From: DASRFA01 sp035651755
GTDB lineage: Bacteria; Desulfobacterota; Binatia; UBA12015
Length of the DNA stretch: 64,000 nucleotides
Direction: 5' to 3'
Assembly: GCA_035651755.1 (NCBI GenBank)
Contig: DASRFA010000001.1
Span: 16,742-80,741 of the forward strand
Shown piece after piece: positions 41,065 through 48,232 of the stretch. The notes below the pieces were generated by a model. It did no database searches. It saw nothing but the letters and a program-made list of their open reading frames with translations, and was not told the DNA's origin. The translations under genes and the position numbers were made by a program. Position 1 is the first letter of the stretch. Every line of letters starts with the position of its first letter.

Positions 41065-41988
41065 TCAGGGCCGGGCCGCCCGCGTCTTCCGCCGGCCGGT
41101 CTCGACCATCGCGAGGCGCTCGCGCTCGCGGTGGTCGTCGAGGCCGAGCAGCGCGTTGAAGTCCTCGAAGGGGTAGATGCGCTCCAGCATGCCGACCGTC
41201 GTGCCTTCGCGGCGGAGGGCGAGGAACACGTCGTCGACCGCGCGCGCCTGCGCCAGGATCGCCGCGACCGGGAACACGATCAGGTCGAACCCGCGCTCGT
41301 GGAGCTCGCGCGGTCCGAGGAGCGGCGTGTGGCCGCGCTCGACCATGTTCGCCACCTTCGGCCCGGGGATCGCGAGCGCGATCGCGTCGAGCTCGCCGAC
41401 CGACTGCGGCGCCTCGACGAAGACCGCATCGACGCCCAGGTCGCGCGCCGCCCGCCCGCGCACGATGGCCTCCTCGAGGCCGAGCGGGCCGCGCGCGTCG
41501 GTGCGCGCGACGACGTAGAGGTCGAGCGCGGGACGAAGCCGCAGCACGGCGCGGAGCTTCGCCAGCCAGTCCTTGCGATCGACGACCGCCTTGCCGGTCA
41601 TGTGGCCGCAGCGCTTCGGCCAGACCTGATCCTCCAGGAACAGGCCGGCCGCGCCCGCCTGCGCGTAGAGCTCCGCGGTCCGCACGACGTTCGGAATCCC
41701 GCCGTAGCCGGTGTCGCCGTCGACGAGCACCGGCGCCGAGACGAGCCGGCAGAGGCGGCGCGCCGCGTCCGCCATCTCGGCCTGCGTGAGGAGCCCGATG
41801 TCCGGCTCGCCGAGAAGGGAAGCGGCGACGGCGTAGCCGCCCATGAAGGCGAGGGGGAATCCCGCCTTGTCGACGAGGCGCGCCGACACGCCGTCGTAGA
41901 ACCCGCCCATGACGATCGGCTCGCGGCGCGCGAGGAGTTCCCGCACCTGCTCCGCGCGGCTGCGCGGGGACGGATTCGCGGCGGCCAT
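41065..41988 (-). CDS. Isocitrate lyase/PEP mutase superfamily protein
   Basis: A 307-residue TIM-barrel protein of the ICL/PEP-mutase group: VRELLARREPIVMGGFYDGVSARLVDKAG, LTQAEMADAARRL, VLVDGDTGYGG, AAGLFLEDQVWPKRCGHMTGKAVV with the catalytic KRCGH loop, and VVARTDAR. The KRCGH cysteine favours a C-C lyase such as 2-methylisocitrate or oxaloacetate-type lyase over PEP mutase. Not enough to choose a substrate. ATG 41988 is preferred over a GTG at 41997 because TAGGGTGA stands 6 bases before it. Neighbours are unrelated; it ends 56 bases before the GT2 start. Confidence 0.85.
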   Translation of the reverse strand: MAAANPSPRSRAEQVRELLARREPIVMGGFYDGVSARLVDKAGFPLAFMGGYAVAASLLGEPDIGLLTQAEMADAARRLCRLVSAPVLVDGDTGYGGIPNVVRTAELYAQAGAAGLFLEDQVWPKRCGHMTGKAVVDRKDWLAKLRAVLRLRPALDLYVVARTDARGPLGLEEAIVRGRAARDLGVDAVFVEAPQSVGELDAIALAIPGPKVANMVERGHTPLLGPRELHERGFDLIVFPVAAILAQARAVDDVFLALRREGTTVGMLERIYPFEDFNALLGLDDHRERERLAMVETGRRKTRAARP

Positions 41989-42032
41989 GGCGATCACCCT
42001 AAGCGATCGCCGCGCCGGGGCTCAAACGATCG

Positions 42033-43574
42033 TCAGCCGTTGCCGTGGCGGATGCGCTCGACCGCCTCCTCGAGCGCGTAGAGGCGCATGAAATCGCGTC
42101 GCGTGCGCGGGCCGCTCGGCTGCGACACGGGCCGGGGCGCGCCGGCCTGCAGCTCCGCCCGCGCCTGCGCCACGGCGTCGTTCGCCACCGTGCAGCGCAC
42201 CGCCTCGACGTCGACGCCGTAGAGCCGCGCCGAGTTGAGCCCGAGAATCTTCCGGCGCGTGTCGTCGTCGATCGCCGGGTAGCCCTTCTCCGCCTGTAGC
42301 TGCTCGGAGATCTGGAACGTCTTGAAGGCGTCGATCTGCCACTGCGGCGATCCCCACCAGAGCGAGTCGGTGCCCCAGCAGATGCGGTCGGGCCCGAGGC
42401 GCTTCAGGAGCCGCCCGAGGATCTCCATGCCGGCGACGCCGCCGTTCGCGATCGCGATCGCGAACGTGCTGCCGATCTCGGCGTACACGTTGTCGATGTC
42501 GGGGTTCGCCTCGAGCACCGATGCGAACTGCTCGACGCCGCCCGGGACGAGCGTGCCGTCGGCGAGCCGGGTGTCTCCGGGGAAGTAGCCCGAGTGGTAG
42601 ATCACGAAGTTGAGATCCGGCCAGTCGCGCGCCGCCTTCGGGATGTCGATCGACTGGACGCGCTCGGCGGCCTGCGGCCCGAAGAGCTGCGGGAAGCCCT
42701 TGTGCACCGCGATCACCTTGATCCCGGCGTTCAGGGCGCGCTCGTACATCGGGTACGCGACCTGCTCGTCGTCGAGCCACCAGACGTCGCCGCCGGGATA
42801 GGCCTTGATCGCGACCGAGCCGAGCTCCTGGACGTTCCGCTCGATGTCGTAGATCGAGGTGCGCGTCACCTGGCCGCGCGCCTCCGAGAGCGTCGGCTCG
42901 ATGAGCATCTGGGCGAGCATGCGCTGCGAGTTCGCGAGGTGGTTCACCTCGTCGCGGGTCGCGGCCATCGTCGTGTTGGGCAGGATGCCGCCCGCGCCCG
43001 GCGGGATGCCGCTCATGACCGCGATCGCCGTCTCGCTCTCGAGGAACATCTCCTGGATGTAGTGCTCGCGCGTCACGAGGTTCAGCTTGCACTCGCTGTC
43101 GTTTCCGGCGCAGCCCTCGAGGTCGGTGAAGCGGAGGTTCGCGACCGTGTCCTTCGCTCCCGGGTACCAGGCGCCGGTCTTGTCGACGTGATGCGTCTGG
43201 ACGTCCATCACGAAGAAGTCGCTCTGGAAGCGCTCGCGGGCGCGCGCCGGGTCCATCGTGTCCTCGGCGCACACGTCGAACGCGCCGCCTCCCCCGCCTC
43301 CGCCTCCGCCCGAGCCTCCGCCTCCGCCGCAGCCATACACCTGGTTCATCGCGTACAGCACGGTCGCGGTGCCGGCCGCGGTGCGGAGGAAGTCGCGGCG
43401 CTTGACGCCGAGCTTCCGGGCGCGCGCGTCCGCCAGCTCGGCGACGAGCGCCTCCACCTTCCGCTGCTCGGCGGTCTGGGGCTCCGGCAGGTACTCGCCG
43501 TTCGAGATCACCTGCGTCGGGATCGGGAGCCGCGGCGTCGGATCCTCATCGGGCTTGCGCTTGGGAACGTACAT
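42033..43574 (-). CDS. Tat-exported amidohydrolase-2 family lipoprotein
   Basis: A 513-residue protein. After 57 unusual N-terminal residues comes a Tat signal (VKRRDFLRTAAGTATVLYAMNQVYGC) with a lipobox-like Cys and a poly-Gly spacer. The rest is an amidohydrolase-2 barrel: FFVMDVQTHHVDK (HxH variant THH), VIAVHKGFPQLF, NFVIYHSGYFPG, ICWGTDSLWWGSPQWQIDAF and ILGLNSARLYGVD. Metal-bound hydrolase or decarboxylase of unknown substrate, probably anchored outside the inner membrane. The long n-region before the twin-arginine motif is odd, but the start codon is well placed and no later ATG lies before RR. Second amidohydrolase-2 enzyme in the window after the one at 27.9 kb. Confidence 0.85.
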   Translation of the reverse strand: MYVPKRKPDEDPTPRLPIPTQVISNGEYLPEPQTAEQRKVEALVAELADARARKLGVKRRDFLRTAAGTATVLYAMNQVYGCGGGGGSGGGGGGGGGAFDVCAEDTMDPARARERFQSDFFVMDVQTHHVDKTGAWYPGAKDTVANLRFTDLEGCAGNDSECKLNLVTREHYIQEMFLESETAIAVMSGIPPGAGGILPNTTMAATRDEVNHLANSQRMLAQMLIEPTLSEARGQVTRTSIYDIERNVQELGSVAIKAYPGGDVWWLDDEQVAYPMYERALNAGIKVIAVHKGFPQLFGPQAAERVQSIDIPKAARDWPDLNFVIYHSGYFPGDTRLADGTLVPGGVEQFASVLEANPDIDNVYAEIGSTFAIAIANGGVAGMEILGRLLKRLGPDRICWGTDSLWWGSPQWQIDAFKTFQISEQLQAEKGYPAIDDDTRRKILGLNSARLYGVDVEAVRCTVANDAVAQARAELQAGAPRPVSQPSGPRTRRDFMRLYALEEAVERIRHGNG

Positions 43575-43792
43575 CGCTCGGCTGGCCTCCTGGCCGGTCG
43601 CTAGACGGGCGCCTTCTCGGCGTCAACGGACAACCGGATGCGCCCCGGCGGGCGGTCGTGCGAACGGCCGTTCCCGGACGCTGAACGGCGCACGCACGCG
43701 TCGCGGCGCTCGGTCCGCCCCACGCGCCGGCGTCGCTCCATCGAGCCGGCTCGCGACCGACGGCACGCCCGGAGCGCAGCGCGCTGCGCCGC

Positions 43793-44488
43793 TCAGGGCG
43801 TGGGCGTCGGGGTCGGCGTCGGCGTGTCCGTCGGCGTCGGTGTCGGGGTCGGCGTGGGCGTCGGCGTCGGCGTCGCCGCGCTCGGCGGACAGGCGCCGAC
43901 CGGCGGGAAGGCGCGCGTCGCGATGAACGTCTTCGCGTCCGTACCGTTCTTCCGGGCGAACCCGCCGAAGCTCATGCAGTAGGCCTGCTGCGCGCTCCCG
44001 AGCGTGAGCGTCACGTCGACCGGCGACTGGTGCACGCCGAGCTTCAGGTCGTAGTCGAGCTGGGTCGTGCCGCGGCCCTGGCAGACGGCCTTGACGGAAC
44101 GATCGCCCTTCACCTGGACGTTCCGGCATGGACCCTGGTCGACCTCGCGGTCGAGGTACTTGTAGCCGCGGCCGCGCCGGTCGGTGCGCCAGTTCTCGCA
44201 CGGAAGCGTCACGACGAGGTTCTCGCCCGACGTCAGGCTCGTCACCTGCAGCACCCCGCCGCCCCCGCCCGCGCCGCTGCACGTCGGGTCGCCGGCGCTG
44301 CCTGCCGCCGGAGAGACGACGGCTCCCTTGCCGACGACGACCAGCTTGTTCTGCACCGGATCGTCGGGAAGCTTGTTCTTGATGATCAGGCGCTGCCCGG
44401 ACAGCCCCTGTCCGGCCGCCAGCGCGATGCCACCCGCCGCCAGCACGGCGATCGCCGCGATCGCGACCCCGATCGCCTTCTTCCGCAT
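43793..44488 (-). CDS. Exported Cys-containing surface protein with Thr-Pro tail
   Basis: A 231-residue exported protein of unknown function. It has a signal peptide (AIGVAIAAIAVLAAGGIALAA), a beta-rich domain with paired cysteines (LIIKNKLPDDPVQNKLVVV, LPCENWRTDRRGRGYKYLD, GPCRNVQVKGDRSVKAVC, AYCMSFGG, VGACPPS) and a C-terminal run of Thr-Pro pairs that ends at the stop codon. A similar beta domain ends the disintegrin-like protein at 16.4 kb. AAGGAGA precedes ATG 44488. Thr-Pro tails often serve as O-glycosylation or wall-spanning linkers, but here nothing follows the tail, so it is a terminal tail, not a linker. Confidence 0.75.
   Translation of the reverse strand: MRKKAIGVAIAAIAVLAAGGIALAAGQGLSGQRLIIKNKLPDDPVQNKLVVVGKGAVVSPAAGSAGDPTCSGAGGGGGVLQVTSLTSGENLVVTLPCENWRTDRRGRGYKYLDREVDQGPCRNVQVKGDRSVKAVCQGRGTTQLDYDLKLGVHQSPVDVTLTLGSAQQAYCMSFGGFARKNGTDAKTFIATRAFPPVGACPPSAATPTPTPTPTPTPTPTDTPTPTPTPTP
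43796..43876 (-). repeat. Coding Thr-Pro microrepeat
   Basis: About thirteen ACN-CCN dipeptide units (one unit is Thr-Asp-Thr-Pro) built from a 6-base cycle with scattered third-base changes, ending at the stop codon. Likely to vary in length between strains by slippage. Confidence 0.8.
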
Positions 44489-44680
44489 GTCGCAATTCTC
44501 CTTCGTGGGTCGTTCCGTGAGGCCGAGGGGTGCCGGCGGGGTCTGACACGGGCCCGGCTGGCCCGCACGGTCGCCAAAGCCCATCACGCCGGCCGAACGC
44601 CAGTCAACGGAGAAAGTGCGGCGGCTCGAGCGACGAGCCGGGGCGAAGGCAGGAGCGGTGCAGATCGGCCGCGACGGCGA

Positions 44681-45031
44681 TCAGGCGCGCCGGCGCTCGG
44701 CGAGGAAGTCGCAGATGCGGACGAACTCGGCCTCGATCGCCGCCAGCAGCTCCGCAGCGCCGTCGGTCGTCCCGGCGCGTCCGAGCTTCTCGAGCTCGAG
44801 CGAGCGCGCCTGGAGCGTCTCCGCGCCGATGTTCCCGCTCGAGCCCTTCAGGCGATGCGACTCGCGCTGGACCGCGTCGGCGTCGCCCGAAAGCACGCCC
44901 GCGCGCAACGGGACCATGAGCTCGTTGGTGCTCGCGACGAAGGTGTCGAGGAGCTCGTCGATGAACTCCTGGTCGTCGCCCGCGATCTCCTCGAGCCGGC
45001 CGAGGTCGACCGGCACCCCCGAAACGTCCAT
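44681..45031 (-). CDS. Stand-alone HPt phosphotransfer protein
   Basis: A 116-residue HPt four-helix bundle. The phospho-accepting histidine is His59 in VQRESHRLKGSSGNIGAETL; EFIDELLDTFVASTNELM precedes it. It would shuttle phosphate between a hybrid kinase receiver and a final response regulator. The two hybrid kinases at 48.2-52.8 kb, the first of which lacks its own HPt, are natural partners, though 3.2 kb away and on the other strand. ATG 45031 is chosen; 35 further codons upstream are open but not HPt-like. Divergent from the TPR protein gene, 103 bases away. SixA at 29.9 kb could dephosphorylate it. Confidence 0.88.
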   Translation of the reverse strand: MDVSGVPVDLGRLEEIAGDDQEFIDELLDTFVASTNELMVPLRAGVLSGDADAVQRESHRLKGSSGNIGAETLQARSLELEKLGRAGTTDGAAELLAAIEAEFVRICDFLAERRRA

Positions 45032-45134
45032 CCGCGTCTCCGCTCCGTCGCACGACCCGGAACTTTCGAAGCGCCCCGGGTTCGTGGCAGGATTCGGCCG
45101 GTTCGAGCGATCGCTTGAGGGGCGCGGGGGAACC

Positions 45135-46781
45135 ATGAATGCACGCCGACTGATCTTTCGAGCGGCGGCGCTGATCGCGGCCGCAGCCGCCGCAGCGACC
45201 GCCCGGGCGGCGGACGACGCCGACGCTCGCCCGGTACCTCTTTTCGAGAACCTCGGGCAGTACCACCGCGCCGTGACGACGAAGTCCCCGGAGGCGCAGC
45301 GCTACTTCGACCAGGGATTGCGCCTCTACTACGGCTTCAACCTCCCCGAGGCGACGCGCGCGTTCCAGGAAGCGGCGCGCCTCGACCCCGACTGCGCGAT
45401 GGCCTGGTGGGGCGTCGGCCTCGCCGCGGGACCGAACTACAACAGCCCGATCGACCCCGAGCGGAACCAGCGCGCGCTCGGGGCGGTGGCGAAGGCGAAG
45501 CAGGCGAACGAGGCGTCGCGGCTCGAGCGCGAGTACGTCGCCGCGCTCGCGACCCGCTACTCGGCCGATCCGGCCGCGGATCGCCAGGCGCTCGACCGCG
45601 CCTACGCGGACGCGATGCGCGACCTCGCGCGCCGCCATCCCGACGACCTCGACGCGGCGACCCTGCACGCCGAGTCGATGATGGACCTCCGGCCGTGGGA
45701 CCTCTGGTCCAACGACGGCGAGCCGCGGCCCGGGACCGAGGAGATCGTCGCGATCCTCGAGGGCGTCATCCGGCGCGATCCCAAGCACCCGGGCGCGCAC
45801 CACTTCTACATCCACGCGGTCGAGGCGTCGCGTCATCCCGAGCGCGGGCTGGCGAGCGCGGACGCGCTCGGCGGTCTGGTGCCGGGCGCCGGCCACCTCG
45901 TGCACATGCCGTCGCACATCTACATGCGCGTCGGCCGCTACGCGGATGCCACCGAGGCGAACCGGAAGGCAGTCGCGGTCGATCGCGACTACATCGCGCG
46001 CGAGAAGCCGACCGGCGAGTACCCGATGATGTACTACCCCCACAACCTCGACTTCCTGTGGGCCGCGGCGAGCATGGAGGGGCGGAGCGCGGACGCGATC
46101 CGCGCCGCGAACGACGTCGCCGGCGAAGCGCCCGTCGAGATGCTGCGGCAGATGCCGGACCTGGAGGGCATCCCGGTCACGCCCGAGCTGGTGCTCGTGC
46201 GGTTCGGCCGGTGGGACGAGGTGCTCGCGTCGGACCCGCCGCCCGCCGACCTCGTCTACGCGACCGCCCTCCACCAGTACGCGCGCGGCATGGCGCTCGT
46301 CCGGAAGGGCCGGCTCGACGATGCGGCGGAAGAGCTGCGACGGCTCCAGGCGGCGACCGACGCGATGCCGCCCGAGCGGATCGTGATGCAGGTGAACTCG
46401 GCGAAGAAGGTCCTCGGCGTCGCGTCGCACGTGCTCGCGGGCGAGCTCGCCGCCGCGCGCGGCGACACGGACCAGGCCGTGCGCGATCTGAAGGAAGCCG
46501 TCGCGCTGCAGGACGGGCTCCGCTACATGGAGCCGCCGCCCTGGTACTTCCCGGTGCGCCAGGCGCTCGGGGCGGTGCTTCTCTCCGCGGGCCGCGCGAA
46601 GGAAGCCGAAGCGGTGTACCGCGAGGACCTCGCCCGCAACCCCGACAACGGCTGGGCCCTCTACGGACTGTCGAAGAGCCTCGCCGCGCAGGGCGACGAA
46701 GCCGGAGCGCGCGATGCGCGCGCCCGCTTCGACAAGAGCTGGGCGCGCGCCGACGTCACGCTCGAGGCGTCGGTCTTCTGA
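45135..46781 (+). CDS. Exported TPR-repeat protein
   Basis: A 548-residue exported protein with a signal peptide (FRAAALIAAAAAAATARAA) and TPR-type helices along most of its length: SPEAQRYFDQGLRLYYGFNLPEATRAF, CAMAWWGVGLAAG, HPGAHHFYIHAVEASRHPERGLASA, HMPSHIYMRVGRYADATEAN, then NGWALYGLSKSLAAQGD. The HFYIHAVE and MPSHIYMRVGRY blocks mark a family of large periplasmic TPR proteins seen in many phyla without known function; the histidines could bind metal or haem. ATG 45135. Its stop codon overlaps the start of the AzgA-type permease, so the two are probably made together. Confidence 0.8.
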   Translation: MNARRLIFRAAALIAAAAAAATARAADDADARPVPLFENLGQYHRAVTTKSPEAQRYFDQGLRLYYGFNLPEATRAFQEAARLDPDCAMAWWGVGLAAGPNYNSPIDPERNQRALGAVAKAKQANEASRLEREYVAALATRYSADPAADRQALDRAYADAMRDLARRHPDDLDAATLHAESMMDLRPWDLWSNDGEPRPGTEEIVAILEGVIRRDPKHPGAHHFYIHAVEASRHPERGLASADALGGLVPGAGHLVHMPSHIYMRVGRYADATEANRKAVAVDRDYIAREKPTGEYPMMYYPHNLDFLWAAASMEGRSADAIRAANDVAGEAPVEMLRQMPDLEGIPVTPELVLVRFGRWDEVLASDPPPADLVYATALHQYARGMALVRKGRLDDAAEELRRLQAATDAMPPERIVMQVNSAKKVLGVASHVLAGELAAARGDTDQAVRDLKEAVALQDGLRYMEPPPWYFPVRQALGAVLLSAGRAKEAEAVYREDLARNPDNGWALYGLSKSLAAQGDEAGARDARARFDKSWARADVTLEASVF

Positions 46782-48166
46782 TCGCCGAGAGCTCGCGCCT
46801 GGACCGGCTCTTCGGTCTCCGGGCGGCCGGCACGACCGTCCGACGGGAAGTGCTCGGCGGCGCGACGACGTTCGTCGCAATGGCGTACATCATCGTCGTC
46901 AATCCGGCGATCCTGCGCTTCGCCGGCATCCCGCCCGGGCCGGGCACGGTCGCGACGATCCTCACCGCGGTCTTCGGGACGCTCCTCATGGGCGTGTGGG
47001 CGAACCGGCCGATCGCGGTCGCGCCCTACATGGGCGAGAACGCGTTCCTCGCGTTCGGCCTCGCCGCGCTCGACGTCACCTGGCAGCAGCGGCTCGGCAC
47101 GGTCTTCGTCTCCGGCCTCGGCTTCGTCGCGCTCGTCCTGCTCGGGATCGGGCCGTGGCTGGCGCGCTCGATCTCGCCGAGCATGAAGCACGCGTTCGCG
47201 GTCGGGATCGGGCTCTTCCTCCTCCTCGTCGGGCTCTACGAGTCGGGCATCGTGACGAGCGGGGCCGCGGGGCTGCCGGCGGCGCAGCTCGCCGGACCGG
47301 GCGGCGTGCTCGCGCGCCCTCCGGTCCCCGTGAAGCTCGGCGACCTGCGCGACCCGCGCGCCCTCCTCGCGATCGGCGGCTTCTTCGCGATCGTCGTCCT
47401 GCAGGCACGGCGCGTCCGCGGCGCCATCCTGCTCGGCATGGTGGCGGCCACGGTCGCGGGCGTCGCGGTCGGCGCGGGCGAGATGCCGAGCGCGATCGTC
47501 GCCTGGCCCTTCGGCGGCGAGCGCGACCTGTCGGCGATCGCGCTCCAGCTCGACGTCGCGGGCGTGCTGCGGCTCGGCTTCCTTCCGATCCTGCTCACGC
47601 TCTTTCTCGTGAGCTTTCTCGATACCGTCGGGACGCTCGTCGGGCTCGGCGCTGCGGCCGGAATGCTGGACGAGCGCGGCGACTTCCCGGCGATCGAGCG
47701 GCCGATGATCGTCGACGCGCTCGCGTGCGTCTTCGGCGCGCTCGTCGGGACGTCGACGAGCGGCGCGTACGTCGAGTCGGCGACGGGCATCCGAGAGGGC
47801 GCGCGCACGGGCCTCGCCGCGGTCACGACCGCGCTCCTCTTCGTCGTCGCGCTCTTCCTCCTGCCGCTCGTCGAGCCGCTCCAGAAGCTGACGTACGTCT
47901 ACACGCCCGCTCTCATGGCGGTCGGCATCGCGATGCTGCCCGCCGCGCGCGGCCTCGCCGTCGACGATCCGACCGAGCTCGTCCCGGCGGCGGTCACGAT
48001 CGCGATGATGGTGTTCTCGTACAACGTCGCCAACGGGCTCACCGCCGGGCTCGTGCTGTACCCGCTCGTCAAGCTGCTCGCCGGTCGAGCTCGCGAGGTC
48101 GGTGGCGGCGCTTGGCTTCTCGGCGCGCTTTGCCTCGTCTACTTCCTGTTCGGCCTGCCTCACTGA
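46778..48166 (+). CDS. AzgA-type purine (hypoxanthine/guanine) permease, CTG start
   Basis: A 462-residue membrane transporter of the NCS2/AzgA family, which imports purines with protons. It shows LDRLFGLRAAGTTVRREVLGGATTFVAMAYIIVVNPAIL in pieces at the N-terminus, YMGENAFLAFG, LVSFLDTVGTLVGLGAAAG, and SGAYVESATGIREGARTGLAAV, with about 12 membrane segments. No ATG, GTG or TTG lies between the preceding stop and the conserved N-terminus. The best fit is CTG 46778, which overlaps the TPR gene stop as CTGA; CTG 46799 is the alternative. Translation would then rest on coupling to the TPR gene. Periplasmic TPR partner and permease may form a scavenging unit; that is inference. Confidence 0.87.
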   Translation: MIAESSRLDRLFGLRAAGTTVRREVLGGATTFVAMAYIIVVNPAILRFAGIPPGPGTVATILTAVFGTLLMGVWANRPIAVAPYMGENAFLAFGLAALDVTWQQRLGTVFVSGLGFVALVLLGIGPWLARSISPSMKHAFAVGIGLFLLLVGLYESGIVTSGAAGLPAAQLAGPGGVLARPPVPVKLGDLRDPRALLAIGGFFAIVVLQARRVRGAILLGMVAATVAGVAVGAGEMPSAIVAWPFGGERDLSAIALQLDVAGVLRLGFLPILLTLFLVSFLDTVGTLVGLGAAAGMLDERGDFPAIERPMIVDALACVFGALVGTSTSGAYVESATGIREGARTGLAAVTTALLFVVALFLLPLVEPLQKLTYVYTPALMAVGIAMLPAARGLAVDDPTELVPAAVTIAMMVFSYNVANGLTAGLVLYPLVKLLAGRAREVGGGAWLLGALCLVYFLFGLPH

Positions 48167-48232
48167 GTCGAACCACGCAGCATCCGCCATGGCGGATCAA
48201 GGAAGTCTCTGCGATCGCCGATGTAGACCCTC

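Noticed and set aside
43281..43332. GC-rich GGN run as an independent repeat element
   Set aside because: It simply encodes the poly-Gly spacer of the Tat lipoprotein.
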